A stretch of 64,000 nt of DNA from Sphingobacteriaceae bacterium. GTDB lineage: Bacteria > Bacteroidota > Bacteroidia > B-17B0 > Aurantibacillaceae. Made by a program: the position numbers and the translations under genes. Of this stretch, positions 1-9,889 are shown piece after piece. The notes under the pieces were generated by a model. The model searched no databases. It was not told the DNA's origin and was given only the letters and a program-made list of their open reading frames with translations. The stretch's first letter is position 1. Each line of letters starts with the position of its first letter. Location: positions 186,001 through 250,000 of the forward strand of contig JADJLA010000002.1 in NCBI GenBank assembly GCA_016705695.1. The letters are read 5' to 3'.

Positions 1-23
1 AGCTAAAACAAAAATAACGCACA

Positions 24-54
24 TTTGAAAAGCCCATATAATTTCGTAAATTTG
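24..54 (+). promoter_or_regulatory. Bacteroidota-type promoter of the metal locus
   Basis: TTTG at 24-27, a 19-base spacer and TAAATTTG at 47-54 match the known Bacteroidota sigma-A consensus (TTTG, about 19 bases, TAnnTTTG). The box ends only four bases before the GTG start at 59, so a transcript starting at the usual distance would have almost no leader. Confidence 0.6.
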
Positions 55-58
55 GTTT

Positions 59-469
59 GTGAAAAAGTTGGTGACCATATTTTTATTATTACAAGTGTGT
101 ACCAATAATGCATTTGCTGAAGAATTAGTTAAAATCCCAAGATTATTTACCCATTATCATCATCACTCGCAAGAACACAAAGACATTACCAATTTCTGGG
201 ATTTCATTCACAAACATTATTCCGATCATCACGAAGCCAATAAGCACTCAAGCGGACACGATAACGAGGATAACGATTGTAATCTTCCTTTTAAACATTG
301 CGATAACTGCTCTGTAAATACTCATTTTTCAGCTATAGGATTTATTCCCAATTACATAAACGCGAACCGCGCAATCTTCAGCATTGAGAAAACAATCTTC
401 AATTCAGAGAATAATAGAATTGAAAGTTTGAATCCATGCAACATCTGGCAACCGCCAAAGTTCAGTTAA
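59..469 (+). CDS. Small exported His-rich protein of a metal-efflux locus
   Basis: 136 residues starting with GTG, chosen because the signal peptide (basic MKK, hydrophobic 4-17, likely cut after AFA at 20) begins there and the promoter box sits just before it. The mature part is rich in histidine between residues 32 and 89 (a THYHHH cluster, DHH at 56-58) and has three cysteines at 74, 81 and 84. Such His/Cys-rich exported proteins commonly lie upstream of CzcA-type pumps in Bacteroidota. A periplasmic metal-binding or buffering role is inferred from composition and from the pump 90 bases downstream. No named domain is recognised. Confidence 0.7.
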   Translation: MKKLVTIFLLLQVCTNNAFAEELVKIPRLFTHYHHHSQEHKDITNFWDFIHKHYSDHHEANKHSSGHDNEDNDCNLPFKHCDNCSVNTHFSAIGFIPNYINANRAIFSIEKTIFNSENNRIESLNPCNIWQPPKFS

Positions 470-555
470 TTATTTATTTTGAATGCCTACTTCTTAGGCA
501 TAAGCCTTTAGCATAAGATCGCTGAAGTATTCATTAATAACATTAATTGATATGT

Positions 556-1305
556 ATGTTCAACAAAATAATTGAGTTCTCCATAAAGAACAAATTGATA
601 GTGGGCCTTTTCATCCTGGCCCTCATTGGTTACGGTAGTTACCAGGTTACACAACTTCCTATTGATGCTGTTCCCGACATTACCGATAATCAAGTACAGG
701 TAATAACTGTTACACCTTCATTAGGCGCACCCGATGTAGAGCGTTTAATTACATTTCCAATTGAACAAGCCAATCGCAACATTCCCGGATTGAAAAAAAT
801 TCGCAGCTTCTCGCGTTTTGGATTGTCACTCATCACAATTGTATTTAATGATGACGTGGACATTTATTGGGCTAGGCAGCAAGTTACCGAACGTTTAAAA
901 ATTGCAGAGCAAGAAATTCCTCAGGGAATTGGTTCTCCTGAATTAGCGCCAGTAACAACAGGTTTAGGTGAGATCTATCAATACGTTTTAAAAGCTAAAC
1001 GAGGTTACGAAACTAAATATAGCGCAACTGAACTACGCACTATTCAGGATTGGATCGTAAAAAGACAATTGACAGGAGTGAAAGGAGTTGCCGATGTGAG
1101 CAGCTTTGGTGGATTGGTAAAACAATACGAAGTTGCCATTAATCCAAATGATCTCAAATCACATAACCTAACCCTAAATGATGTATTTACTGCTTTGGAA
1201 AAAAATAATGAAAATACCGGCGGAGCATACATTGAGAAAGCTTCTACCGTTCTATTTATTCGCTCCGAAGGTTTGATCGGTAGCTTAGAAGATATCAAAA
1301 AATAG
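556..1305 (+). pseudogene. CzcA/CusA-type RND pump fused to TolC channel, N-terminal fragment
   Basis: First part of one broken gene that spans 556-4888 (about 1444 codons, the usual size of the Bacteroidota CzcA-TolC fusion). ATG at 556 is preferred to the TTG at 547 because it gives the family start MFNKIIEFSIKNK. This piece holds TM1 and the first half of the periplasmic porter domain (PIDAVPDITDNQVQV, PGLKKIRSFSRFGLS). The frame ends at TAG 1303-1305, directly after a run of six A (1297-1302). Adding one A there and one A in the five-A run 1310-1314 restores the family-like reading DIKKIVVKNTENGTPLL and joins the next fragment. See 1391-4186 and 4196-4888 for the rest. Confidence 0.85.
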
Positions 1306-1390
1306 TTGTAAAAATACTGAGAATGGAACGCCGCTTTTAATTAATGATATTGCTAAAGTTAAGATCGGTAATGCCACGCGTTATGGCGCT

Positions 1391-4186
1391 ATGACATATA
1401 ATGATGAGGGTGAAGTTGCAGGCGCAGTGGTAATGATGCTTAAAGGTGATAATAGCAGCCAGGTGATCAAAGATGTAAAAGAAAAGATAAATCAAATTCA
1501 AAATAATCTTCCTGAAGGTGTAGAGATAGAACCATTTTTAGATAGAACAAAAATGGTAAATAGTGCTATTGACACCGTTGTAAAGAACTTGATCGAAGGA
1601 GCATTGATCGTGATCGTCATATTAGTTTTGTTTCTTGGCAATTTAAGGGCAGGTATCATAGTTGCCTCGGTGATCCCTTTATCCATGCTGTTTGCCATTA
1701 TCATGATGAATATGTTTGGCGTGAGTGGAAATTTGATGAGTTTAGGCGCCTTAGATTTTGGTCTTATTGTTGACGGAGCAGTAATTATTGTAGAAGCGTG
1801 TATGTTTCAATTACACATTTCTAATCAAAAAACTGTTTCGCAAATACAAATGGACGATATTGTTTACAAAACTTCCACTCGCATGCGCAGCGCCACCGTG
1901 TTTGGGGTATTGATCATTCTTGCCGTTTATTTACCAATTTTTAGCTTAGAAGGAATAGAAGGAAAAATGTTCAAGCCTATGGCCCAAACTGTGGCGTTTG
2001 CTTTGCTGGGAGCTTTTATTCTTTCGCTAACCTATGTACCGAGCGTTAGTTCACTTTTTTTGAGCAAAATAATTCCCAGCAAAAAAACCATCTCCGATAA
2101 ACTAATGGAACTACTAGAACGCGTCCATCAAAGATCTCTTTCTAAAATTTTAAATGTTCCAAAAACTGTTGTTAGTGGGGCCGTCATTCTATTTATTGCA
2201 TCCATGTTTGTATTACTAGATTTAGGGGGAGAATTCATTCCCGAATTACCCGAAGGAGATTTTGCGGTAGAAACTCGAGTTTTAACGGGCAGCAGTATCA
2301 CAACTTCAACCGATGCTATCCTAAGATCATCAAAAGTTCTATTAAGTAAATTTCCTGAGATCGAAAAAATAGTGGGTAAAACAGGAAGCGGTGAAATACC
2401 AACCGATCCCATGCCTATGGAAGCTTCAGACATGATGATAATTTTAAAAGATAAAAGTGAATGGACCTCAGCAAATACCTGGAATGAACTTTCGGATAAG
2501 ATGACAGAGGCGCTAAAAGTTATTCCCGGTGTTACCTACAGTTTTCAGTATCCGGTTGCCATGCGATTTAATGAATTGATGACGGGTGCCAAACAAGATG
2601 TAGTGTGCAAAATATTTGGAGAAAATCTAGACACATTATCTAAATACTCAAAGTTACTAGGAGAAATTGCCGGTAAAATTGATGGCGCCAAAAATATTTA
2701 TGTTGAACCTATCGATGGACTTCCTCAACTTATCATCACCTACAAACGAAATGAAATGGCTCAATTTGGTTTAAATATAAAAGATGTGAATAGAATTGTA
2801 AATACTGCATTTGCAGGGCAAAGCAGTGGATTGCTATATGAGGATGAGAAGCGCTTTGATATTGTTGTACGGCTTGCCGGCGATCAAAGAAAAAACTTAG
2901 AGGACGTTCAAAATCTTTTGATACCAACACCAAAAGGCACACAAATTCCATTGAACCAGGTTGCTGATGTCACAATAAAAGAGAGCGTTAATCAAATTCA
3001 AAGAGAAGATGCCAAACGAAGGATAATTGTGGGTTTTAATGTTGGTGATAGAGATGTTCAAAGCATTGTTACCGACCTACAAAAACAGATCGATAAAAAA
3101 ATAAAATTTCCATCCGGATACTTCGTAACTTATGGTGGCGCTTTTGACAACTTGATAGCAGCAAAAAAAAGATTATCATTTGCTGTTCCAGTATCATTAA
3201 TACTGATCTTCTTTTTACTTTATTTTGCTTTTAGTTCCATAAAGCAAGGTTTACTTATCTATTCTGCTATTCCCCTCTCTGCAATTGGCGGTATCTTCTT
3301 TTTAGCGCTTCGTGGAATGCCATTCAGCATTAGCGCCGGAATTGGATTCATTGCTTTGTTTGGTGTGGCTGTTCTAAATGGGATTGTTCTTATATCAGAA
3401 TACAACAAGGTCAAAAAAGATGGGGAAACAGACCTTAAACAAATTGTGTTGCTTGGAACCAAACATCGTTTGCGTCCGGTTTTAATGACCGCTTTTGTAG
3501 CATCACTTGGATTTTTACCAATGGCACTTAGCAACGGAGCAGGCGCCGAAGTTCAGCGTCCCTTAGCTACTGTAGTTATTGGCGGACTTTTGATCGCCAC
3601 CTTACTTACACTTTTTGTACTCCCTGTTCTTTATATTCTATTTGAAAAAGGAACAAAAAGCTCACAGATGAATAAAACCGTGATCACAGCATGTCTACTT
3701 TTGTTTTTAGGAACCGATTTAAATGCGCAAACATCTATATCGCTTCCGGCTGCTATCGATACAGCCTTTAAAAACAATCTCACTTTAAAGAATGATCAGT
3801 TAACCACTGAATATTTCAAAAAATTAAAAGCATCCGGTGTTGATATTCCACAAACAAATGTTGTTGGTGAGTATGGACAGATCAATAGTTTTTATAAAGA
3901 CACTAAATTTTCAGTTTCACAAAGTCTTAAGTTCCCATCGGTGTACGCCAAACAACGATCGGTGCTAAATGAAGAGTGGAAAAGTAGTGTTCTCACTGTA
4001 GCTATAAAACAAAATGAATTGAAAAAGAAAGTAACACTCACTTATTTTGAACTCATATATTTGCAAGAAAAACTAAAACTGTTGCAACGTACGGATAGTA
4101 TTTTTGCGCAATTTCTAAAAAATGCTGAGTTAAGATTTAGCAAAGGAGAAAGTAATGTGCTCGAAAAAACAACCGCTGAATCGTAA
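1391..4186 (+). pseudogene. CzcA/CusA-type RND pump, main part with start of fused TolC domain
   Basis: Middle of the broken 556-4888 gene, in frame 2. It contains the rest of the inner-membrane pump and the signature DFGLIVDGAVIIVE in TM4, which marks the heavy-metal (HME) branch of RND pumps that export divalent or monovalent metal ions using the proton gradient. After the last pump helix (VLPVLYILFEKG) a second hydrophobic signal-like segment (TACLLLFLGTDLNAQ) leads into a TolC-like outer-membrane efflux domain. Reading stops at TAA 4184-4186 in AES-stop-RGQ. The same frame continues on the far side, so one substitution (for example CAA to TAA) explains the break. True coding probably starts upstream of 1391 in this frame, about 1315. 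Confidence 0.85.
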
Positions 4187-4195
4187 CGCGGACAA

Positions 4196-4888
4196 GTGAA
4201 CCAGCAACTCAAACAAATTGAACAAGACATTGGCATCGTTCAGCTTCAATTTCAATTACTACTTAATTCAATCAATAATTTTGTTCCGGAAATAAAGAAT
4301 AAAAAAATGGAACTTTCAGGAATTGTTGATACAAGTTCTTTAAAGCAACATCCTACAATGTCTCTTTTAAAGCAAGAACAGGAAGTGAATTTCTCAAGAA
4401 TAAAACTCGAGAGGTCAAAATTGCTTCCCGATCTTTTTGTTTCTTACAATAACATGAGTATGCAAGGTGCCGGAGCAGACAATAAAACATATGGCGCCTC
4501 CACCCGCTTTCAATCCATTCAGGCGGGCATTGGTTTACCCATATTTTCATCTTCGCAAAGATCAAGGATAAACGCTTTGAAAGTAAACCAACAAATAGCT
4601 GATAATAATTATGTGTTCGGTCTTACTGTTTTGCGATCTGAATATCAACAAGCGCTATTAACCTACAAAAAAAATCTACAAACTATTAGTTACTATGAAA
4701 CAACCGCTTTGTCAAATGCCGATATAATTTTAAACACTGCCCTAAAGCAATTCAATAACGGCGACGTAAATTACCTTGAGTGGGTTCTTTTAGTTAATCA
4801 GTCGGTTAGTATTAAAAGTGATTATGTAGACGCGCTAAGATCATTAAATCAAAGTATTATTCAGCTAAATTCATTAACAACAAAATAG
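4196..4888 (+). pseudogene. Fused TolC-like outer-membrane channel domain, C-terminal fragment
   Basis: Same frame as the preceding fragment, separated only by the TAA at 4184-4186, so it is the C-terminal half of the outer-membrane efflux domain and not an independent gene. It shows the alternating long helices and short strands of the OEP family (QIEQDIGIVQLQFQLLL, then SVSIKSDYVDALRSLNQSI near the end). It lacks a signal peptide and could not insert into the outer membrane alone. The adaptor gene starts four bases after its stop, showing one operon. Whether the nonsense codon is a real mutation or a base-calling error cannot be told from one sequence. Confidence 0.8.
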
Positions 4889-4892
4889 CCAT

Positions 4893-6023
4893 ATGAAAAA
4901 TTATATTATTCTTATAACAATATTAACTTTTTTATCTTCTTGCGGAAATAAAAAAGAAACAGAAGATTCTTTGAAAAGTAATTTAGAAGTGAACCTTGTT
5001 GAATTAACGCCCGAGCAAATCAAGAACGCCGGCATTGCTATTGGAAGATCAGAACAAAGGGTCCTTTCCTCATTACTTAAAGTAAATGGCGTAATAGATG
5101 TGCCGCCGCAAAATATGGTATCAATAAGTGTTCCGTTGGGAGGCTATCTTAGATCCACCAAATTACTTCCGGGTATGCACGTGAATAAAGGAGAGGTGAT
5201 CGCCGTAATGGAAGACCAACAATTCATTCAACTGCAACAAGAATACTTAACAGCAAAAGCAAAGTCTGTTTTTATTGGTAATGAATACGATCGACAAAAA
5301 GAACTGAATCAAAGTAAGGCAACAAGCGATAAGGTATTTCAGCAAATAGAATCAGACTATAAAAGCCAACGGATCTTGATCAGATCTTTGTCTGAAAAAC
5401 TTAAGCTTATTGGAATAGATCCGGAAGGCTTAAATGAGAACACATTATCAAGAAGTATTAATATTTACGCTCCTCTTGATGGTTATGTTTCAAAAGTGAA
5501 TGTGAATATTGGAAAATATGTGACCCCTACCGATGTTCTATTTGATATTGTTAACCCTACCGACATTCACCTTGCATTAACCGTGTTTGAAAAAGATGTG
5601 AACAAACTTTTTAATGGGCAGAAAGTAATTACATACACAAACAACAATCCTAACGAAAAACATAATGCAGAGATCATTCTCATAGGTAAAGACCTTTCAC
5701 TCGAAAGGAGCGTTGTAGTTCATTGCCACTTTGAGCAATACGACAAAACATTACTACCGGGCATGTACATGAATGCTGAAATTGAATTAAAAAGCGCTAA
5801 TGCCAATATACTTCCTGAAGATGCCGTTGTTAGTTTTGAGAACAAACAATTCATCTTCATAGCCAAAGGGAATAATATGTTTGAAATGCTCGAAGTAAAA
5901 ACAGGGAATGATGAGAATGGGTACATTGAAATACTTGGCAGCGACATCTCATCAAAAAATGTAGTTATCAAAGGTGCCTACTCCATACTAATGAAAATGA
6001 AAAACACAGAGGAAGAAGGATAA
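4893..6023 (+). CDS. CzcB/CusB-like RND periplasmic adaptor, lipoprotein
   Basis: 376 residues. The N-terminus has a lipoprotein signal with lipobox LSSC (Cys17), so it is probably anchored to the inner membrane on its periplasmic face. The order is a first half-barrel (VPLGGYLRSTKLLPGMHVNKGEV), a coiled-coil hairpin (about 115-180), a second barrel part (NIYAPLDGYVSKVNVNIGKYV) and a C-terminal membrane-proximal domain. This is the membrane-fusion architecture that links an RND pump to its outer-membrane channel. It lies four bases after the CzcA-TolC fusion and must be its partner. Metal specificity cannot be read from the sequence. No His-rich metal-binding N-terminus is present; the separate exported protein at 59-469 may supply that. 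Confidence 0.88.
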   Translation: MKNYIILITILTFLSSCGNKKETEDSLKSNLEVNLVELTPEQIKNAGIAIGRSEQRVLSSLLKVNGVIDVPPQNMVSISVPLGGYLRSTKLLPGMHVNKGEVIAVMEDQQFIQLQQEYLTAKAKSVFIGNEYDRQKELNQSKATSDKVFQQIESDYKSQRILIRSLSEKLKLIGIDPEGLNENTLSRSINIYAPLDGYVSKVNVNIGKYVTPTDVLFDIVNPTDIHLALTVFEKDVNKLFNGQKVITYTNNNPNEKHNAEIILIGKDLSLERSVVVHCHFEQYDKTLLPGMYMNAEIELKSANANILPEDAVVSFENKQFIFIAKGNNMFEMLEVKTGNDENGYIEILGSDISSKNVVIKGAYSILMKMKNTEEEG

Positions 6024-6066
6024 TGCCGCAGATAATGACAGAAATATTCATTAAATTTATCTGGTA

Positions 6067-6630
6067 ATGACCTCCCTTTTCAAATATCTCAAAAAATTCT
6101 ACCCTCTTTCAAAAGAGGCCGAACAAGCTATTGGAGAAATTTGCAAGATCATTACAGTAAAGAAAAACACAGATCTGCAACCTATAGGCCACACCTGTAA
6201 AACTATTTATTTCATTAATAAAGGCGTAGCAAGAATTTATTACTTTAAAGATGGGGTTGATATAACCGAAAGTTTTGCTTTTGAAAATAATATCATTGCG
6301 CGCATTGAAAGTTTGTTTACAGGCAAACCTTCACGCAAAGCCATTCAAATATTAGAAGATTCTGAAATTGTGGCCATCAATTCAACACAACTTTTTAAAC
6401 TGTATGATACATTTCCGGAAATAGAACGCTTGTTTCGTTTGATATTTGAATCGGCTTATGTTGATACAGTGAATCGGATCGAAAGCATTCAATTTCATAC
6501 CGCCGAAGAACGTTATAAGGCTCTTATAAAAGATGCTCCCAATGTATTAAAAAAAGTACCTCTAAAACATATAGCTTCTTATCTGGGCATTACTCAAGTT
6601 AGTCTTAGCCGCATTAGAGGAGTAAAGTGA
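6067..6630 (+). CDS. Crp/Fnr-family transcriptional regulator
   Basis: 187 residues, within the usual 185-230 of the family. An N-terminal cyclic-nucleotide-binding-like beta barrel (about 25-115, with GVARIYYFKDGVDITESF) is followed by a long dimerisation helix and a short C-terminal helix-turn-helix with recognition segment KHIASYLGITQVSLSRIRG. This HTH form is typical of the many Bacteroidota Crp/Fnr proteins without a proven ligand. No Cys cluster for an iron-sulfur centre is visible, so an FNR-like oxygen sensor is unlikely. It follows the metal pump on the same strand with 43 bases between, so it may control or be co-transcribed with that locus (inference). Confidence 0.85.
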   Translation: MTSLFKYLKKFYPLSKEAEQAIGEICKIITVKKNTDLQPIGHTCKTIYFINKGVARIYYFKDGVDITESFAFENNIIARIESLFTGKPSRKAIQILEDSEIVAINSTQLFKLYDTFPEIERLFRLIFESAYVDTVNRIESIQFHTAEERYKALIKDAPNVLKKVPLKHIASYLGITQVSLSRIRGVK

Positions 6631-6670
6631 TTATTTATCATATGTTAAATGGTTTAGTTTAAACAGGCTT

Positions 6671-6678
6671 TACCTTTG
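6671..6678 (+). promoter_or_regulatory. -7 promoter box TACCTTTG
   Basis: A full match to TAnnTTTG 21 bases before the ATG at 6700. It supports the later start for the methyltransferase, since the TTG at 6676 lies inside the box. Confidence 0.55.
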
Positions 6679-6699
6679 TTATTACTAATAAGCAAAGTT

Positions 6700-7323
6700 A
6701 TGGAAACGTTTAGCAATAAAGATCACTGGGAAAATGTATTTGCAACCAAAGCCGAAAATGAGGTGAGTTGGTATCAACCAATTCCGAAAACTTCAATAGC
6801 GTTTTTAGAAACATGTAATTTACCGCTAGATGCTAACATTATTGACGTTGGGGCCGGAGATAGTCATTTTGTTGACGTGTTATTAGAAAAAGGTTATCAC
6901 AATATTTACATTCTAGATATCTCTGCTAATGCCATTGATAGAGCTAAAAAACGATTGGGAGATAAAGCAAATCAGATAAATTGGATAGTAAGTGATATAC
7001 TCGATTTTAAGCCAAATGTAAAATTTGATCTTTGGCATGACCGTGCCTCATTTCACTTCCTAACATCCGATGAAAAAATAAATCAATACTTAACGATTAG
7101 TCAAAATGCTATTACATCCAATGGCTTTTTGACTATAGGAACTTTTTCAGAAAAAGGACCAACTAAGTGTAGCGCTTTACAAGTGAAACAATATACTGAA
7201 ACGTCAATGACAGAACTCTTCAAAACAAATTTCGATAAAATCAAATGCATCAGTGAAGATCATGCTACTCCTTTTAACACAGTTCAAAATTTCTTGTTTT
7301 GTAGTTTTAAAAGGAAAGCTTAA
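6700..7323 (+). CDS. SAM-dependent class I methyltransferase
   Basis: About 207 residues from ATG 6700 (METFSNKDHWENVF). An upstream TTG at 6676 would overlap the promoter box and is rejected. Motif I is IIDVGAGDSHFVDVLLEKG, followed by a post-I acidic strand end (YILDIS) and a motif IV-like WHDRASFHFL. The HWENVFATK...EVSWYQP opening is shared by small Bacteroidota and proteobacterial methyltransferases annotated only generally. It should transfer a methyl group from S-adenosylmethionine; the substrate is unknown. It has its own promoter and converges with the TSUP gene, whose stop immediately follows. Confidence 0.85.
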   Translation: METFSNKDHWENVFATKAENEVSWYQPIPKTSIAFLETCNLPLDANIIDVGAGDSHFVDVLLEKGYHNIYILDISANAIDRAKKRLGDKANQINWIVSDILDFKPNVKFDLWHDRASFHFLTSDEKINQYLTISQNAITSNGFLTIGTFSEKGPTKCSALQVKQYTETSMTELFKTNFDKIKCISEDHATPFNTVQNFLFCSFKRKA

Positions 7324-8121
7324 TTACTTATTCGAAAATACTTCCCAGCCATACCTTGCTATCATAAAGCTTACTACTACCAAGAATATCTTTCTCACAA
7401 AAGCATTACCTCGCTTTAAAGCCATCTTTGAACCTAAGTAACTTCCTATCACATTACATACTAACATTAGTATAGCCATTTCCAAGATATACTGATCGTT
7501 CTTTACAAAAACAATAAGTGCAGAAATATTGGTAACACAGTTTATAACCTTTGCATAAGCCGATGCCGTTACAAATTCAAAACCTAATACCACTACAAAT
7601 GCCAATACCAAAAAACTTCCTGTGCCAGGACCAAAAAATCCATCATAAAAGCCAATAGCTATTGCAAATAATGAACCATACACTATTTGTTTTAAAAACG
7701 ACAAATTTTTTGTTTGAATAGAACCTAGATCTTTTTTGAAAAAGGTATATACAGCAATAATGATCAAGATCACTAATATGAACGGCTTTAGTGATTCGGA
7801 ATTGATGTTGCTAACCGTTTTGGCACCTAAATAGGAAGCAATGAACGCGAAAACTGAAATACTGATCAGCAATATAAGATCAAATCTTACTCGTTTCATG
7901 TATTGAATTGCTGCAACTGCAGTACCGCTTATAGCAGAGATCTTATTTGTTCCAAAAATAACCGGTAAGGCAATGTTTGGAAAATTAATCAACATGAATG
8001 GAATAATAACCAAACCCCCACCCCCAACCACGGCATCAATAAATCCGGCTAAAAATGAAAAAATGGCTAATAATAATAAGATTATTAATCCATGATCGTT
8101 TATTAATTCATAAAAGTTCAA
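7324..8121 (-). CDS. TSUP-family (TauE/SafE) membrane permease
   Basis: 265 residues with about eight hydrophobic helices. It has the N-terminal family signature AGFIDAVVGGGGLVIIPFML and the mirrored second-half motif GFYDGFFGPGTGSFLVLAFV. These two related halves define the TauE/SafE (TSUP, formerly DUF81) family of predicted anion exporters or importers for sulfite, sulfoacetate or similar organosulfur compounds. Nothing nearby fixes the substrate. The gene ends directly against the methyltransferase stop, so the two are convergent with no visible terminator between them. Confidence 0.88.
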   Translation of the reverse strand: MNFYELINDHGLIILLLLAIFSFLAGFIDAVVGGGGLVIIPFMLINFPNIALPVIFGTNKISAISGTAVAAIQYMKRVRFDLILLISISVFAFIASYLGAKTVSNINSESLKPFILVILIIIAVYTFFKKDLGSIQTKNLSFLKQIVYGSLFAIAIGFYDGFFGPGTGSFLVLAFVVVLGFEFVTASAYAKVINCVTNISALIVFVKNDQYILEMAILMLVCNVIGSYLGSKMALKRGNAFVRKIFLVVVSFMIARYGWEVFSNK

Positions 8122-8185
8122 ACTGAAACTATTTTACTAACTTTAAGTTCTTAAATATATACAATAAAGAACAAACTGCTTCCTC

Positions 8186-8665
8186 ATGAAAAAAAAATTT
8201 ACTCTAAAAAATATTGGTTTAGCCTTACTTGTGGTATTTATTGTAATGCAAGCATTCAGGATCGAAAAAAGTAATCCCAATACCGATCCTGCAAATGACT
8301 TTATTATTATAAATCAACCTAGCGTTGAAGTTGTTACTATTTTAAAGGGTGCTTGTTACGATTGCCATAGCAATAATGTTACTTATCCTTGGTACACCAA
8401 CATTGCACCTTTTTCGTGGTGGATAAAAGATCACGTGAATGATGGACGTGATGAATTAAATTTTTCGGAATGGAAAACCTATAGCCTACGAAGAATGGAT
8501 AAAAAAATGAAAGAAGCTGTAGAAATGGTAGATGAAGATGAAATGCCGATGTATTCTTATACTATTATGCACAAAAATGCTACACTCACTAAAGAACAGA
8601 AAGCATTGCTTCTTGCCTTTTTTAGCTCGCTGCGAACCGGCGAAAGCGATAAAGCAAAAGAGTAA
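8186..8665 (+). CDS. Haem-binding domain protein, membrane anchored
   Basis: 159 residues. One N-terminal membrane helix (about 9-24, GLALLVVFIVMQAF) precedes a periplasmic domain with a single c-type haem motif CYDCH at 57-61 and the following segment SNNVTYPWYTNIAPFSWWI. That combination is the Haem_bd domain common in Bacteroidota, where Trp/Tyr/Pro-rich sequence follows the CXXCH. A met-rich stretch (EDEMPMYSYTIMH) probably supplies the distal ligand. It is likely an electron-transfer or haem-sensing protein at the periplasmic face; the partner is unknown. It is divergent from the TSUP gene. Confidence 0.85.
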   Translation: MKKKFTLKNIGLALLVVFIVMQAFRIEKSNPNTDPANDFIIINQPSVEVVTILKGACYDCHSNNVTYPWYTNIAPFSWWIKDHVNDGRDELNFSEWKTYSLRRMDKKMKEAVEMVDEDEMPMYSYTIMHKNATLTKEQKALLLAFFSSLRTGESDKAKE

Positions 8666-8680
8666 TTTTTAATAACACCA

Positions 8681-9877
8681 TTACTTTACCGCAAATTTAA
8701 GATCAAAGGTAAATCCCTTTTCGTTCCCAAATTCAAACTTTGCATCAAGCTGTTCCGCTAGCGACTTTACTAATACAAGACCCAACGTGTCTGCGTTCAT
8801 ACTTTCTTGCTCAGGTAAACCTGGTCCATTATCTCTATAAGATAACATCACTTCTTTATTCAATTGCTTTATCCAAATAGAAACTCTAAGGTTTCCTTTA
8901 GGCGTTGTGGCATGTTTAAATGAATTGGTAATAAGTTCATTCAATATCAATCCACTCGGTATAGCATTTGATAATTCAAGATCAATAGCCTCGCATTCCA
9001 GCTCTATAATCGCTTGGTTGCTTCCAACAGATTCACGTAAAGCATTTACAAGTTCATTTATGTACTCTTTAAAATTAAGTTTCGCAATATTTTTGGTACT
9101 ATATATCTTTTGATGAACAAGCGCCATCGAAAACACTCGATTTCTGCATTCTTCTAAAGCATCTTGAACTTCAGGCGATGAGGATGCATTCTTTTTTAAA
9201 TTCAGTAAGCTGGTAATAATATTCATATTATTCTTCACTCGATGAAATACCTCAGCTAATAAAACCTCCTTCTCGTTTAGCATTCCCTTGATCAGATTTT
9301 CCTGACGAATAGATTCGTAAGAGATTGACACTACAAAAAGAAGTGTTGTAAAAAGACCAAAGAATAAATTTATTGTTCTTAAATTATTTAAAGCCTCAGG
9401 CGCATTGGGGATCAACATCCAATGCTCACGCAGTCCGTACAATACTATGCAAGCGGAAAAAAAACCAATGCCTAAAATTATCATCATATGCTTCATCATT
9501 TCCCTGCGTGCATGCATTTGAACAATGCTCATCACCAATGGAAAGTATAAAAGAAAAGCATTGGAATTCTCACCCATCTTTAAATTAAGTGAAGCAAACA
9601 TGCCAAAACCTATAAAGCTAAACCAATACGATGCTAAAATATATTTGCCTCTTGAATTTAATAATACTACCATCGGAGCAAGTAAGATCACTAAAATACA
9701 ATCCCATATAAAATAACTATAATCAAAGGCTAGGAAAATAATAAGTGCGAAAAACACATTCATTGTCCCTAATAAGGCATGAACATTAAGCTTTCGAATT
9801 AGCGATGCCTCCCATGGGATATGCCCAACTTTGGTGCCGATGTTAGAATATGAATTGAGCATCCCTTTAAACGACAT
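8681..9877 (-). CDS. Membrane sensor histidine kinase (HisKA_2 type)
   Basis: 398 residues. The N-terminal third to half has about six membrane helices (33-185) with only short loops, so any signal is probably sensed within the membrane. A linker helix leads to the HisKA_2 phospho-acceptor region with FHRVKNNMNI (His212 as the expected phosphorylated residue), then a HATPase_c domain with the N box GLILNELITNSFKHA and G box YRDNGPGLPE. There is no receiver domain and no response regulator beside it, so its partner is encoded elsewhere. It lies 12 bases downstream of the helicase gene on the same strand and may share its transcript. Confidence 0.88.
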   Translation of the reverse strand: MSFKGMLNSYSNIGTKVGHIPWEASLIRKLNVHALLGTMNVFFALIIFLAFDYSYFIWDCILVILLAPMVVLLNSRGKYILASYWFSFIGFGMFASLNLKMGENSNAFLLYFPLVMSIVQMHARREMMKHMMIILGIGFFSACIVLYGLREHWMLIPNAPEALNNLRTINLFFGLFTTLLFVVSISYESIRQENLIKGMLNEKEVLLAEVFHRVKNNMNIITSLLNLKKNASSSPEVQDALEECRNRVFSMALVHQKIYSTKNIAKLNFKEYINELVNALRESVGSNQAIIELECEAIDLELSNAIPSGLILNELITNSFKHATTPKGNLRVSIWIKQLNKEVMLSYRDNGPGLPEQESMNADTLGLVLVKSLAEQLDAKFEFGNEKGFTFDLKFAVK

Positions 9878-9889
9878 GCTGATTAATGA

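Noticed and set aside
1297..1314. Programmed frameshifting in CzcA
   Set aside because: Two separate one-base shifts would be needed and no slippery heptamer with a stimulatory structure is seen; other genes show the same type of loss.
7253..7441. Plus-strand frame over the methyltransferase end and TSUP end
   Set aside because: It spans two real convergent genes and has no independent support.
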